A DNA stretch of 64,000 bases from Idiomarina tyrosinivorans (GTDB lineage: Bacteria; Pseudomonadota; Gammaproteobacteria; Enterobacterales; Alteromonadaceae): assembly GCF_003987475.1 (NCBI RefSeq), contig NZ_PIQH01000004.1, forward strand, positions 124,001-188,000, in the 5' to 3' direction. The position numbers and the translations under genes are program-made. A model generated the notes under the pieces. The model did not search any database and was not told where the DNA came from. It saw nothing but the letters and a program-made list of their open reading frames with translations. Below are positions 35,337 to 45,325 of this stretch, in pieces (positions within the stretch are counted from its first letter, which is position 1; the number at the start of each line of letters is the position of its first letter).

Positions 35337-36128
35337 TTAATGGTTCTTAGGCTGGGTCCAACGAGCAGGGCGCTTATCTAAAAACGCTGTTAAGCCCTCT
35401 TGCCCCTCTTCCGACACTCGGATGGCCGCAATACGCTCTATCGTGAGATTCCGCAGCGGTTCACCTAATGGTTGCGCCGAGACCTCTGCAATCAGTTGCT
35501 TGCAAGCGTCTAAAGCGGCGGGCGAATTGTTTAATAGTGCATCTAACAGGCGTTCTAAGGCGGCGTCAAAATCGTCACAAATTTGGTGCACTAGGCCGAC
35601 TTGCAATGCTTGTTCAGCAAAGAAGCGCTCGGCGGTTAACATGTAGCGACGCGCTTGGCGCGCCCCGATTGCTGCTATCACATAAGGACTAATGACTGCG
35701 GGAATGAGACCAATTTTTACCTCGCTGAGGCAAAAACTGGTATTTTCCTGCGCTAAAACGATATCGCAGCAGGCCGCTAAGCCCACAGCGCCGCCAAACG
35801 CGGCACCTTGTACCAGAGCGATGGTGGGCTTACTGAAATCGTTCAGGTCTGCCATTAATTTGCTCAGTTGCTGCGAGTCAGCGATATTCTCGTCGTAATT
35901 TTTATCAGCCATGGAGCGCATCCAGGCTAAATCCGCACCTGCAGAGAAGTTCTTGCCGCGGGATTTTAGCACCAGCACACGAACTTGGTTGTCGTCTTGA
36001 GCTTGATGCAGATGATCAATCAATTCAGCGATCATCGTGTCATCAAAGGCATTATGCTTTTCTGGTCGGTTCAGCGTAATTGAAGCAACACCCCGAGCAT
36101 CAACTTGGTAATCCGTTAAAGCCGTCAT
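35337..36128 (-). CDS. liuC: Methylglutaconyl-CoA hydratase
   Basis: 263 residues from the ATG at 36128 (GGGAGGT upstream). Enoyl-CoA hydratase fold with oxyanion-hole segments KNFSAGADLAWM and VQGAAFGGAVGLAACCDIVLA, and LSEVKIGLIPAVISPYV. In the liu operon it hydrates 3-methylglutaconyl-CoA to HMG-CoA. Placed between liuB and liuD with gaps of 13 and 10 bp. Confidence 0.92.
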   Translation of the reverse strand: MTALTDYQVDARGVASITLNRPEKHNAFDDTMIAELIDHLHQAQDDNQVRVLVLKSRGKNFSAGADLAWMRSMADKNYDENIADSQQLSKLMADLNDFSKPTIALVQGAAFGGAVGLAACCDIVLAQENTSFCLSEVKIGLIPAVISPYVIAAIGARQARRYMLTAERFFAEQALQVGLVHQICDDFDAALERLLDALLNNSPAALDACKQLIAEVSAQPLGEPLRNLTIERIAAIRVSEEGQEGLTAFLDKRPARWTQPKNH

Positions 36129-36141
36129 GAGACCTCCCAAA

Positions 36142-37749
36142 CTACATGCGGAAGACGCCGAAGCGGCTGTCTTCAATTGGCGCATTTAATGAAGCGGCGA
36201 TACTCAGTCCCAGCACGTCTCGCGTTTGTGCAGGGTCAATAATGCCATCGTCCCAAAGCCGACCTGAGGCGTAATAGGGATGGCCCTGCTTTTCATATTG
36301 GTCAATGATTGGCTGCTTCAATTGTTGTTCTTGCTCGGCGCTGAAGTCTTCGCCTTTTCGGGCAAGGTTATCTTTGGTGACTTGCGCCATAACGCCAGCG
36401 GCTTGCTCACCGCCCATTACCGAAATCCGTGCATTGGGCCACATGAACATCATGGTTGGGTCGTATGCACGACCGCACATGCCATAGTTGCCAGCACCAT
36501 AACTACCGCCAATTAGTACGGTAAATTTCGGAACCTTGGCACAACTCACCGCCATCACCATCTTAGCGCCATGTTTAGCAATGCCCTCGGCTTCGTATTT
36601 TTTGCCGACCATAAAACCGGTAATGTTTTGCAAAAACACCAGAGGAATTTTGCGCTGTGCGCACAGCTCAATAAAGTGTGCGCCTTTTTGTGCAGACTCT
36701 GAAAAGAGGATGCCGTTGTTGGCGACAATACCCACTGGGTAACCGTGAATACGGGCGAAGCCAGTCACCAAGGTGTTACCGTAATTTGCTTTGAATTCAT
36801 CGAAATCTGAATCGTCAACAATGCGTGCAATCACTTCATGCACGTCGTAGGGCTTGCGCAGATCGGTGCCAACGATGCCATACAACTCTTTGCTATCGTA
36901 GCGTGGCGGTTTTGCTGGACGCTGATCCAACTGCGTCGGTTGCGGACGGTTTAGCCGTGCGACAGAACGTCTTGCTAAGGCTAGAGCGTGCTCGTCGTTC
37001 ATTGCGTAATGGTCGGCTACCCCTGAAATTTTGGTATGCACATCGGCGCCACCCAGCTCTTCCGCACTGACTTCTTCACCGGTTGCGGCTTTGACTAATG
37101 GCGGTCCGGCCAAGAAAATTGTGCCTTGTTCTTTGACGATCACACTTTCGTCTGCCATCGCTGGGACATAAGCGCCCCCCGCGGTGCATAAGCCCATGAC
37201 AACCGCGATTTGAGGAATGCCTTTTGCCGACATATTGGCTTGGTTAAAGAAAATTCGCCCGAAATGATCGCGGTCAGGGAACACCTCATCTTGGCGTGGC
37301 AGGTTAGCGCCGCCCGAGTCGACCAAATAAATGCACGGTAAATGGCAGCGCTCCGCAATTTCCTGCGCGCGCAAATGCTTTTTCACCGTCAACGGATAAT
37401 AGGTTCCACCTTTAACGGTCGCGTCGTTAGCGATGATCATACACTCAACGCCCTCGACACGACCAATGCCCGCAACCACACCAGCGGCAGGAACATAATC
37501 ATCATAACAATCCCAAGCGGCAAACTGGCCAATCTCTAAAAACGCCGAGCCGGCATCGAGCAGCTTTTCAATCCGCTCACGAGGTAACAACTTGCCTCGC
37601 GAAAGATGGCGTTCTTGGTATTTCGGCCCGCCACCGAGCTTAATTTGTTCAACTTTGGCATTGAGGTCGTCGACGACCTCCTGCATAGACGCATAATTCT
37701 CCTGAAACTGTGCGTCTTTGCTATTCACTTTACTGGATAACACTGGCAC
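36142..37749 (-). CDS. liuB: Methylcrotonyl-CoA carboxylase, carboxyltransferase subunit
   Basis: 535 residues, usual length for MCC-beta. Carboxyltransferase motifs [37 protein letters not shown] and the C-terminal [14 protein letters not shown] (conserved in MCC) are visible. It transfers CO2 from biotin on LiuD to 3-methylcrotonyl-CoA. Second enzyme gene after liuR. Confidence 0.95.
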   Translation of the reverse strand: MPVLSSKVNSKDAQFQENYASMQEVVDDLNAKVEQIKLGGGPKYQERHLSRGKLLPRERIEKLLDAGSAFLEIGQFAAWDCYDDYVPAAGVVAGIGRVEGVECMIIANDATVKGGTYYPLTVKKHLRAQEIAERCHLPCIYLVDSGGANLPRQDEVFPDRDHFGRIFFNQANMSAKGIPQIAVVMGLCTAGGAYVPAMADESVIVKEQGTIFLAGPPLVKAATGEEVSAEELGGADVHTKISGVADHYAMNDEHALALARRSVARLNRPQPTQLDQRPAKPPRYDSKELYGIVGTDLRKPYDVHEVIARIVDDSDFDEFKANYGNTLVTGFARIHGYPVGIVANNGILFSESAQKGAHFIELCAQRKIPLVFLQNITGFMVGKKYEAEGIAKHGAKMVMAVSCAKVPKFTVLIGGSYGAGNYGMCGRAYDPTMMFMWPNARISVMGGEQAAGVMAQVTKDNLARKGEDFSAEQEQQLKQPIIDQYEKQGHPYYASGRLWDDGIIDPAQTRDVLGLSIAASLNAPIEDSRFGVFRM

Positions 37750-37775
37750 CGCTAGCGCTCCTTATTGCTGTTGAA

Positions 37776-38945
37776 TTACTTGGCTTCGGTGAATAATTCA
37801 CGACCAATTAGCATCCGCCGAATTTCTGAGGTTCCCGCGCCAATTTCATACAATTTAGCATCGCGCAGTAAACGACCGGTAGGGTACTCGTTAATATAAC
37901 CGTTGCCACCTAGCAATTGAATGGCATCTAGGGCTAATTGGGTTGCTAGCTCTGCAGCGTATAGAATAGCGCCAGCCGCATCTTTGCGCGTGGTTTCGCC
38001 GCGGTCACACGATTGTGCAACGGCATAAACATAAGCGCGCGCTGCATTAGTGCGGGTATACATGTCTGCGAGTTTGCCTTGCACTAACTGGAATTCACCA
38101 ATTTTCTTGCCGAACTGCGTACGGTCATGGATGTAGGGAACACACACATCGAGGCATGCTTGCATAATTCCCAGCGGACCGGCTGCCAATACTGCCCGTT
38201 CGTAATCGAGACCACTCATGAGTACCGCAACACCTTCGTTCAACTGGCCCAGAATGTTTTCCTCAGGCACACGCACATCTTCAAATACCAGCTCACAAGT
38301 GTTTGAGCCACGCATGCCTAGTTTGTCGAGTTTCTGTGCCTGGCTGAACCCTGGGGTATCTTTTTCAACAATAAATGCGGTAATACCGCGGGAGTTTTTC
38401 TCTGGGTCGGTTTTCGCGTAAATAACAAATACATTGGCGTCTGGGCCATTAGTGATCCACATTTTATTACCGTTTAATACGTAGTGGTCGCCGTCTTTGT
38501 CGGCGCGTAACTTCATACTCACCACGTCAGAACCGGCGTTTGGTTCACTCATTGCCAATGCGCCAACGTGCTCTCCAGTACAGAGTTTTGGAAGATATTT
38601 GGCTTTTTGTTCAGCGTTACCGTTACGAGAGATCTGGTTCACGCATAAATTTGAATGCGCGCCATAGCTCAACCCAACTGACGCCGAGGCGCGGCTGATT
38701 TCTTCCATCGCCACAACGTGTTCCAAGTAGCCTAAACCTGAACCGCCGTACTCTTCGTCTACGGTCAAACCCAGTAATCCCATATCTCCCAACTTGCGCC
38801 ATAAATCACTGGGGAAGGTATTGGATTCGTCAATCTCGGCGGCGCGAGGGGCAATCTCGTCGCGCGCAAAGGCATTCACTTGCTCGCGGATCATGTCCGC
38901 GGTTTCACCTAAACCAAAATTGAAGGTTTTGAACTGGCTGATCAT
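37776..38945 (-). CDS. liuA: Isovaleryl-CoA dehydrogenase
   Basis: 389 residues, acyl-CoA dehydrogenase fold with [16 protein letters not shown] and the C-terminal [33 protein letters not shown]. The usual catalytic Glu before GTSE is replaced (IGAGTSE), while a Glu is present in [11 protein letters not shown], the alternative catalytic position typical of isovaleryl-CoA dehydrogenase. It oxidises isovaleryl-CoA to 3-methylcrotonyl-CoA and reduces ETF. The start overlaps the liuR stop by 4 bp. Confidence 0.95.
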   Translation of the reverse strand: MISQFKTFNFGLGETADMIREQVNAFARDEIAPRAAEIDESNTFPSDLWRKLGDMGLLGLTVDEEYGGSGLGYLEHVVAMEEISRASASVGLSYGAHSNLCVNQISRNGNAEQKAKYLPKLCTGEHVGALAMSEPNAGSDVVSMKLRADKDGDHYVLNGNKMWITNGPDANVFVIYAKTDPEKNSRGITAFIVEKDTPGFSQAQKLDKLGMRGSNTCELVFEDVRVPEENILGQLNEGVAVLMSGLDYERAVLAAGPLGIMQACLDVCVPYIHDRTQFGKKIGEFQLVQGKLADMYTRTNAARAYVYAVAQSCDRGETTRKDAAGAILYAAELATQLALDAIQLLGGNGYINEYPTGRLLRDAKLYEIGAGTSEIRRMLIGRELFTEAK

Positions 38946-39361
38946 TTCGGTACTCCTAGAGACTTTTTACGTTGTTGCTTCTGTTCAACATGCTGGAGCT
39001 CTTCGCGACAGCGAATTTCTAAGCCACCCAACTCGGTGAGCAGAACGTTGATATCTTCCATTTGTTGCTTGAGCGAAAGCTTTTTCTCGGCAATCAGGTC
39101 TAAAACCGTATGTAGCTGAGAAGCACTGCTATCCTCGGTATCGTAGAGATCGAACAAGCGACGCGTTTCGGCGAGCGAAAAGCCCAACCTTTTACCGCGT
39201 AAAATCAGTTTCAATCGCACTCGGTCTTTGTTGGTGTAAACCCGGGTTTGTCCCTGCCGCTTCGGTGCGAGTAGGCCTTCGTCTTCGTAAAAACGAATGC
39301 TGCGCGTAGTAATGTCAAACTCCCTTGCCAATTCGCCAATGGAGTAGGTGATTTTGTTCAT
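38942..39361 (-). CDS. liuR: LiuR, MerR-family regulator of leucine/isovalerate catabolism
   Basis: 139 residues from the ATG at 39361 ([17 protein letters not shown]); an in-frame ATG at 39376 adds five residues and cannot be excluded, as neither has a good ribosome site. N-terminal winged helix-turn-helix of MerR type ([26 protein letters not shown]), then a coiled-coil (about 75-125). LiuR regulators control the liu genes in many proteobacteria. A perfect 16-bp palindrome lies 49 bp upstream, consistent with autoregulation of the whole operon. Confidence 0.9.
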   Translation of the reverse strand: MNKITYSIGELAREFDITTRSIRFYEDEGLLAPKRQGQTRVYTNKDRVRLKLILRGKRLGFSLAETRRLFDLYDTEDSSASQLHTVLDLIAEKKLSLKQQMEDINVLLTELGGLEIRCREELQHVEQKQQRKKSLGVPK

Positions 39362-39392
39362 GGTTACGACTTGCATTTCGGACCCAGAGGGA

Positions 39393-39404
39393 TCTAAGCT
39401 TAGA
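39393..39404. repeat. Perfect 12-bp palindrome in the liuR leader
   Basis: TCTAAGCTTAGA is perfectly self-complementary and lies 6 bp from the LiuR-type operator. Role unknown; could be a secondary operator site or chance. Confidence 0.3.
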
Positions 39405-39409
39405 GGAAG

Positions 39410-39425
39410 TTTACGTTAACGTAAA
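39410..39425. promoter_or_regulatory. LiuR-type operator
   Basis: TTTACGTTAACGTAAA is a perfect 16-bp palindrome between liuR and the divergent thiolase gene. On the liuR strand it directly follows a TTGCAC -35-like box (39431-39426), placing it in the promoter spacer, as MerR-family operators usually are. Sequence agrees in general with LiuR motifs from comparative genomics as I remember them. Confidence 0.7.
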
Positions 39426-39487
39426 GTGCAACCCTAACCACAAAGTTCGGTCAGCTAATGTAAAGCGCAATTGCCGAACGCAGCGTT

Positions 39488-39503
39488 GCACTGCTATCAG
39501 TGC
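39488..39503. repeat. Tight inverted repeat before the thiolase gene
   Basis: GCACTG (39488-39493) and CAGTGC (39498-39503) with a 4-base loop CTAT. It overlaps a TGCTATCAG extended -10-like sequence (39492-39500). Candidate operator for the thiolase gene. Confidence 0.35.
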
Positions 39504-39523
39504 CAAATTCGGAGGAAGTAGTT

Positions 39524-40705
39524 ATGGCAGCGGATAATATTGTAATTGTGGCGGCCAGCCGAACCCCAATGGGCGGTTTCCAAGGCAGCTTAAGTGATGT
39601 CAGTGCGCCAAATTTGGGAGCTAACGCCATCGCTGCCGCTATCCAACAAAGTGGTTTAGCCGCGACGGATATTAATGAAGTGATCATGGGCAATGTACTG
39701 CCTGCTGGTCTCGGTCAGGCGCCGGCGCGTCAAGCCATGCTATATGCAGGACTACCTGAGGGGACGGGCGCTACTACGATTAATAAGGTGTGCGGCTCAG
39801 GGTTGAAAGCCGCGATGTTTGCTCACGATCTTATTAAAGCGGGCTCTGCAGAAATTGTCGTTGCGGGTGGTATGGAAAGCATGTCGAATGCACCGTATTT
39901 ACTTGAGAAAGCCCGCAGTGGATACCGTATGGGTCATGGAAAAGTGCTTGATCACATGATGTTAGACGGTCTTGAAGATGCCTACGAAGGTAAGGCGATG
40001 GGTTGTTACGCGCAGGCAACCGCCGACGAGTACAACTTGGGTCGCGAGGAGATGGATGAGTTTGCCATCAAGTCACTGCAGAAAGCGCAGAATGCGATTG
40101 CAAAGGGCTGGTTTAAAAATGAAATTTCAAGTGTCACTTATTCTACCCGTAAAGGGGATGTCACGGTAGATACTGATGAACAGCCAAGTAAAGCGCGAAT
40201 CGATAAAATTCCTTCGTTACGCCCTGCATTCGCGAAAGATGGGACGATTACTGCTGCGAATTCCAGTTCAATTTCTGATGGTGCAGCGGCGCTGATTCTA
40301 ATGACCGAAGCCGAAGCCGAAAAGCGTGGCTTAAAGCCATTGGCTCGGGTGGTGGGGCATAGCACTCATTCGCAAAAGCCATCAGAGTTTACTGTGGCAC
40401 CGATTGGCGCAATGACCAAGCTGCTGAACAACATTGGTTGGAATAAAGAAGACGTCGACGCTTGGGAAATTAACGAAGCGTTCGCGATGGTGACTATGCT
40501 GGCCATTAAGCAAATGCAGTTGGATGAAAATAAAGTGAATGTCCATGGTGGTGCTTGTGCACTGGGTCACCCCATTGGTGCAAGCGGCGCGCGCCTGCTA
40601 GTGACCTTGTTGCACGCACTGAAGCAACGCGGTGAAAAACGCGGGGTAACCTCACTGTGCATTGGCGGTGGCGAAGCGGTTGCGGTTGCGGTTGAGATGC
40701 TGTAG
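39524..40705 (+). CDS. atoB: Acetyl-CoA C-acetyltransferase (thiolase)
   Basis: 393 residues from the ATG at 39524 (GGAGGAAG upstream). Thiolase catalytic residues: Cys in INKVCGSGLKA (about residue 90), His in CALGHPIGASG (about 348) and Cys in SLCIGGGEA (about 379). It interconverts acetoacetyl-CoA and two acetyl-CoA. Divergent from the liu operon, whose acetoacetyl-CoA product it would cleave; probably shares LiuR control. Symbol given by reaction; atoB versus phbA cannot be separated here. Confidence 0.9.
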   Translation: MAADNIVIVAASRTPMGGFQGSLSDVSAPNLGANAIAAAIQQSGLAATDINEVIMGNVLPAGLGQAPARQAMLYAGLPEGTGATTINKVCGSGLKAAMFAHDLIKAGSAEIVVAGGMESMSNAPYLLEKARSGYRMGHGKVLDHMMLDGLEDAYEGKAMGCYAQATADEYNLGREEMDEFAIKSLQKAQNAIAKGWFKNEISSVTYSTRKGDVTVDTDEQPSKARIDKIPSLRPAFAKDGTITAANSSSISDGAAALILMTEAEAEKRGLKPLARVVGHSTHSQKPSEFTVAPIGAMTKLLNNIGWNKEDVDAWEINEAFAMVTMLAIKQMQLDENKVNVHGGACALGHPIGASGARLLVTLLHALKQRGEKRGVTSLCIGGGEAVAVAVEML

Positions 40706-40716
40706 GGCGCACTGGG

Positions 40717-41583
40717 TTAGGCTTGCGAGAGGCGTCTTACGCGTCCCGCAAGCCATACTGCGGCAATAATAATGACGCTACCAAGAAAGAACCGACCCCA
40801 TGGTTGTGGATGGCGCCAAAATACCATGTTGACCAAAATGCCTGCTGGGATAAGGGCATTATTCATGGTGGCTAGCTGGCCGGTATTGACCCATTTGGTG
40901 GCAATATTCCAGCCTAAGTAGCCCAATCCCGAGGCAACAATGCCAAGCCACAGCAGGATACCCCATTGTACAGCAGAGTGCGGTGTTTGTTGCCAGTTAC
41001 CAAATAGCAGCGCACCGATGCCAGATACTATAATGGCGCCAACAAAGAAGGCGAGGAATTGCTGTCGTTGTTGCAGGTTAGAGCCAAGCGGTAGGCGTTT
41101 GTATGCAACTTGGCCGGCAGCGAAACAAAAGTTCGCACCTTGAATTAACAGGAAACCACTGACGAAATCACTGGATAATGGCTGATAGCGCAGAATCGCT
41201 GCACCAAGTACTGCTAGTGACGCTGCAAGCCACCAACTCAAGGGTAAGTGGCGGCGATTCAAGCAAAGCTCATCGATGATAGTGATATAGATCGGGGTAA
41301 AGATCGTAAAAAGTAAAACTTCGGCAACCGACAGGTACAGAAAGGCTTGATAGAGCAGTATGTACATAACGCCGATTTGGATTGCACCGATGGCTACCAA
41401 GGCAGCACTGGTACGGGGCTGGCGAATGAGTTGTCGCCAACGAGTAAAGGGCAATAACGTGGCGGCCGCGAGTAGCATGCGAATCAGTACCACTAAATAA
41501 CCATCAACGTGGCCAACAAGGTACTCACCAATCAAGGAAAAGCTAAACGCCCAGAGCAGTGTAATGGCAATAAGTAGCGGCAT
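40717..41583 (-). CDS. EamA-family (DMT) transporter
   Basis: 288 residues with about ten hydrophobic helices in two EamA repeats. N-terminal MPLLIAITLLWAFSFSLIGEYLVG and the second repeat starting near residue 145. The substrate is unknown; homologues export amino acids or metabolites. It begins 5 bp after the AraC-type regulator on the same strand, so the two are probably cotranscribed; it could move a branched-chain acid or intermediate (inference). Confidence 0.8.
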   Translation of the reverse strand: MPLLIAITLLWAFSFSLIGEYLVGHVDGYLVVLIRMLLAAATLLPFTRWRQLIRQPRTSAALVAIGAIQIGVMYILLYQAFLYLSVAEVLLFTIFTPIYITIIDELCLNRRHLPLSWWLAASLAVLGAAILRYQPLSSDFVSGFLLIQGANFCFAAGQVAYKRLPLGSNLQQRQQFLAFFVGAIIVSGIGALLFGNWQQTPHSAVQWGILLWLGIVASGLGYLGWNIATKWVNTGQLATMNNALIPAGILVNMVFWRHPQPWGRFFLGSVIIIAAVWLAGRVRRLSQA

Positions 41584-41588
41584 GGATT

Positions 41589-42473
41589 TTATGGCTCCTG
41601 TTGGCGTGGATGCATACGGTAATGTTTAGGGCTAATTCCCATAACATTTTTAAACAGTCGGGAAAAATAGTAGGGGTCGTCAAAGCCCAATTTTGCCGCC
41701 ACTTGCTTAATCGACGCAGTGGTCTGGTCAAGTTCTTGACATGCTTGACGAATCCGCAGTTGAGTAAAAAATTTCAGCGGTGTTAATCCCGTTGCACGGC
41801 GAAATTTTTTACTGAATTGGAATTTGTCCATGGTGCATAGCGCTGCTAGTTCATTGAGCGTAATAGTGCGGTGCAGGTTTTGTTGCATATATTGCTGAAT
41901 AGCTTCTAGCGGTAATTGCTGGCGCTGTTGTGGCGCAAGCTGCTGCTCACCGCAAAGGGTCAGCACGTGACGTAGCCATTGGCACATCAACAGTGCCTGT
42001 GGTAATCGCCAAGGTGATGGATGCACGTTAAGTAGTTCGCCAAACGCCATATGGAGTTCTTGCGGCTGCCCAGGATGAATCACCGCTGCTTGGTCATTAT
42101 GACCAATAAAGTCCATGAAGTGTTGAGCGTCCGTACCGTCGAAATGGCTCCAGTAGATGCTCCATGGATCGTGTTTAGAAGACCAGTAGCGGTGTTTCAC
42201 CGCACGCGGTAACAGTACTACTTGTTGTGCGGAAATGTGCCATTGCTGGTTTTCGGTTGCACAGATGCCTTGGCCTTGAACGCAGTAAATCAGCAAATAG
42301 TCGGAATGCGCATTGCGCGTAATTGCATGTTGGTCAGCGTGGTGGTAGTAACCGTATGACAACGGATAAAGTCGCTGACTCAACGGATGCCGCTGTAACT
42401 GTTGCAACAGTGAGCGGGGTAACACCACACGTTGGCTATCAGTGGTTAATGGCCAGCTTGAGGGTTGTGACAT
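41589..42473 (-). CDS. mmsR: AraC-family regulator, MmsR-like
   Basis: 294 residues: an N-terminal cupin-like effector domain (about 30-150, LLIYCVQGQGICATENQQW...IYWSHFDG) and two C-terminal helix-turn-helix motifs (about 190-285, TLNELAALCTMDKFQFSKKFRRATG and SIKQVAAKLGFDDPYYFSRLFKNVMGISP). It is divergent from mmsA; MmsR of Pseudomonas aeruginosa, an AraC/XylS protein, activates mmsAB, so the same role is likely. The symbol is inferred from context. Confidence 0.75.
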   Translation of the reverse strand: MSQPSSWPLTTDSQRVVLPRSLLQQLQRHPLSQRLYPLSYGYYHHADQHAITRNAHSDYLLIYCVQGQGICATENQQWHISAQQVVLLPRAVKHRYWSSKHDPWSIYWSHFDGTDAQHFMDFIGHNDQAAVIHPGQPQELHMAFGELLNVHPSPWRLPQALLMCQWLRHVLTLCGEQQLAPQQRQQLPLEAIQQYMQQNLHRTITLNELAALCTMDKFQFSKKFRRATGLTPLKFFTQLRIRQACQELDQTTASIKQVAAKLGFDDPYYFSRLFKNVMGISPKHYRMHPRQQEP

Positions 42474-42498
42474 AAAACCGAGATGATTGGGTAAATAA

Positions 42499-42529
42499 TG
42501 ACAATATTATCCATCATTTCGTCAATTTT
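42499..42529. promoter_or_regulatory. Tandem half-sites, candidate AraC-type operator of the valine operon
   Basis: TGACAATATT (42499-42508) and CGTCAATTTT (42520-42529) are imperfect direct repeats 21 bp apart, one of the usual spacings for AraC-family proteins, between mmsR and mmsA. A bulged hairpin follows at 42587-42609 (GTGG, CACG / CGTG, CCAC). Confidence 0.35.
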
Positions 42530-42636
42530 GTGAATGTTCTTTTGCTCAGTGGTTTGCTTTAATGCCAACCATTAAAAAACACTAACGTGGACACGACAAT
42601 GCGTGCCACTGAATTTAGACAGTAAGAAGGTGAGTT

Positions 42637-44133
42637 ATGTCAAAAAAAGTGCCTTTATTAATCGATGGTGAATTTGTTGCATCGTCGACTTCAAATTGGA
42701 TTCCAGTGACCAACCCAGCAACGCAAGAAGTGATTGCTGAAGCGCCGTGTGCTACCCAAAGTGAAATGGACGCCGCCGTAGCGAGCGCCCGTGAAGCATT
42801 CCAAACCTGGAAAGAAGTGCCAGTATCTGAGCGTGCGCGGGTGATGATGCGTTACCAAGCGTTGTTGAAAGAACATCACGACGAGATCGCTGAAACCCTT
42901 GCACAAGAAACCGGCAAAACCTTCGAAGATGCCAAGGGTGACGTTTGGCGGGGTATTGAGGTGGTTGAACACGCTGCCAATATCCCTTCGTTGCTGATGG
43001 GGGAGACCGTCGAAAACGTGGCGCGTAAGATCGATTCCTACAGCTATACTCAGCCGATGGGGATTTGCGCAGGTATTACCCCATTCAACTTCCCTGCAAT
43101 GATTCCATTGTGGATGTTCCCGCTGGCGATCGCTTGTGGTAACACCTTTATCTTAAAACCTTCAGAGCAAGATCCTCTGACGCCAACACGGCTTGCTGAA
43201 CTGTTCGTTGAAGCTGGCGCGCCAAAAGGCGTTCTGCAAGTATTGCACGGTGGCAAAGATCAAGTGGACTTCTTGCTTGATCATCCAGAAGTTCGGGCCT
43301 TATCGTTTGTCGGTTCAGTGCCAGTAGCGCAATACATTTATCGTCGCGGTACCGAAAACATGAAGCGTGTTCAAGCATTTGCTGGTGCGAAAAACCACTG
43401 TGTGATCATGCCGGATGCGAACAAACAGCAAGTGATCAACAATTTGGTGGGTGCTTCTGTTGGTGCTGCAGGCCAGCGTTGTATGGCGATCTCTGTAGCG
43501 GTCTTCGTGGGCAAGGCAAAAGAATGGATCCCTGAATTAGCAGAAGCTCTGAAACAAGTGCGCCCAGGTGCGTGGAACGATGAAGGCGCTTCATACGGCC
43601 CATTAATTAGTCCGCAGGCGAAAAAGCGCGTAGAAAAGTTGATTAGCCAAGGTGAGCAAGAGGGTGCGCAGTTATTGGTTGACGGTCGCGGCTGCGAAGT
43701 AGACGGTTTACCCAATGGAAATTGGGTCGGCCCAACATTCTTTGCTGGGGTCAAGCCAGACATGGAAATCTACAAAACCGAAATTTTTGGTCCAGTATTG
43801 TGTGCAACCGAAGTTGAGTCACTGGACGAAGCCTTGGCGTTGGTAAACGCCAACCCATTCGGTAACGGGACGTCTATCTTCACCGCTAATGGCGCTGCAG
43901 CGCGCAAATACCAGCACGAAGTTGAAGTGGGACAAGTGGGTATTAACATCCCAATTCCGGTGCCATTGCCGTTCTTCTCGTTCACAGGTTGGAAGAACTC
44001 GTTCTTCGGTGACTTGCACGCCTACGGCAAGCAAGCGGTGCGTTTTTACACAGAAACAAAAACCGTTACCGCGCGTTGGTTCGAGAGTGACATCGACGCT
44101 ACTGGTCCAAACATGTCGATCCATTTGAAGTAA
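42637..44133 (+). CDS. mmsA: Methylmalonate-semialdehyde dehydrogenase (acylating)
   Basis: 498 residues, CoA-acylating aldehyde dehydrogenase. [23 protein letters not shown] and the catalytic Cys in [12 protein letters not shown] (about residue 283) are typical of MmsA. It converts methylmalonate semialdehyde to propionyl-CoA in valine breakdown. AAGAAGG precedes the ATG. First gene of a five-gene operon divergent from the AraC-type regulator. Confidence 0.95.
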   Translation: MSKKVPLLIDGEFVASSTSNWIPVTNPATQEVIAEAPCATQSEMDAAVASAREAFQTWKEVPVSERARVMMRYQALLKEHHDEIAETLAQETGKTFEDAKGDVWRGIEVVEHAANIPSLLMGETVENVARKIDSYSYTQPMGICAGITPFNFPAMIPLWMFPLAIACGNTFILKPSEQDPLTPTRLAELFVEAGAPKGVLQVLHGGKDQVDFLLDHPEVRALSFVGSVPVAQYIYRRGTENMKRVQAFAGAKNHCVIMPDANKQQVINNLVGASVGAAGQRCMAISVAVFVGKAKEWIPELAEALKQVRPGAWNDEGASYGPLISPQAKKRVEKLISQGEQEGAQLLVDGRGCEVDGLPNGNWVGPTFFAGVKPDMEIYKTEIFGPVLCATEVESLDEALALVNANPFGNGTSIFTANGAAARKYQHEVEVGQVGINIPIPVPLPFFSFTGWKNSFFGDLHAYGKQAVRFYTETKTVTARWFESDIDATGPNMSIHLK

Positions 44134-44158
44134 GCACGCTAGAGTAGGAGACCTTGGT

Positions 44159-45316
44159 ATGGATTTTAACTTAACTGAAGACCAACAGGCCTTTGTTGAT
44201 ACCGCGCGTGCGTTCGCGGAAAAAGAGATGGCACCGTATGCAGCGAAGTGGGATGAAGAAGCCCACTTCCCGATTGAGGTATTTCGTAAGGCCGGTGAAA
44301 TGGGCTTTATGGGCATGTATACCCCAGAATCAGCCGGTGGTTTTGGTATGAGCCGGTTAGACTCAGCGTTAATTTTTGAGCAGTTAGCGATGGGATGTAC
44401 GGCGACCACTGCGATGATGACCATCCACAACATGGTTACTTGGATGATTGGTTCATTTGCCAAACCAGAAGTCAGTGAACAGTGGATACCGGAACTGGTA
44501 ACCGGCGAAAAGTTAGGCTCGTATTGCCTTACCGAACCTGGCGCAGGTTCCGACGCGGCAAACTTGCGCACCAGTGCCAAAAGAGACGGCGATAGCTATG
44601 TCTTGAATGGTTCGAAAATGTTTATCTCGGGTGCCGGTTCAACCGATGTGTTGGTAGTGATGGCACGTACTGGCGAAGCCGGTCCTAAAGGCGTTTCCGC
44701 GTTTGTGGTGCCGGCTGATGCCGAGGGCATTAGCTACGGTAAAAAAGAAGACAAGATGGGCTGGAATGCTCAGCCGACGCGCCTAGTTACCTTTGAGGAC
44801 GTGCGCATTCCTGCGGCCAACTTGCTGGGCGAAGAGGGCGAAGGCTTTAAGTTTGCAATGATGGGGCTAGATGGCGGTCGGATTAACATTGCAGTGTGTT
44901 CTGTCGGTACCGCGCAAGCAGCGTTAAATACCGCTAAGGCATACATGCAGGAACGCGAACAATTTGGTAAGCCGATTGCCCAATTTCAGGCGCTACAGTT
45001 CAAATTAGCCGATATGGCAACCGAACTGGTTGCGGCGCGTCAAATGGTACGTTTGGCGGCGTTCAAAGTGGATAACAATGATGCAGACAAAACCACCTAC
45101 TGTGCGATGGCTAAACGCTTCGCCACAGATGTCGGTTTCGAAGTCTGTAACCAAGCCCTGCAGTTGCACGGCGGTTATGGCTATATCCGCGAATATCCTC
45201 TAGAACGTCACGTACGTGATGTGCGTGTTCACCAAATTCTAGAAGGTACGAACGAAATCATGCGTCTCATTGTTGGTCGCCGTTTGTTGGCTGACATCGA
45301 CCGCGAGATCCTCTAA
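44159..45316 (+). CDS. Isobutyryl-CoA dehydrogenase-type acyl-CoA dehydrogenase
   Basis: 385 residues. FAD motifs YCLTEPGAGSDAANL and QLHGGYGYIREYPLERHVRDVRVHQILEGTNEI; here the catalytic Glu precedes GTNE, as in short-chain and isobutyryl-CoA dehydrogenases (unlike LiuA). In the valine operon it most likely makes methacrylyl-CoA from isobutyryl-CoA. 25 bp after mmsA with GGAG upstream. Confidence 0.9.
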   Translation: MDFNLTEDQQAFVDTARAFAEKEMAPYAAKWDEEAHFPIEVFRKAGEMGFMGMYTPESAGGFGMSRLDSALIFEQLAMGCTATTAMMTIHNMVTWMIGSFAKPEVSEQWIPELVTGEKLGSYCLTEPGAGSDAANLRTSAKRDGDSYVLNGSKMFISGAGSTDVLVVMARTGEAGPKGVSAFVVPADAEGISYGKKEDKMGWNAQPTRLVTFEDVRIPAANLLGEEGEGFKFAMMGLDGGRINIAVCSVGTAQAALNTAKAYMQEREQFGKPIAQFQALQFKLADMATELVAARQMVRLAAFKVDNNDADKTTYCAMAKRFATDVGFEVCNQALQLHGGYGYIREYPLERHVRDVRVHQILEGTNEIMRLIVGRRLLADIDREIL

Positions 45317-45325
45317 GGGGGCATA

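Noticed and set aside
42588-42602. Sigma-54-like spacing before mmsA
   Set aside because: GG and GC are 10 bp apart but the flanking bases do not fit, and the stretch is better explained by the hairpin.
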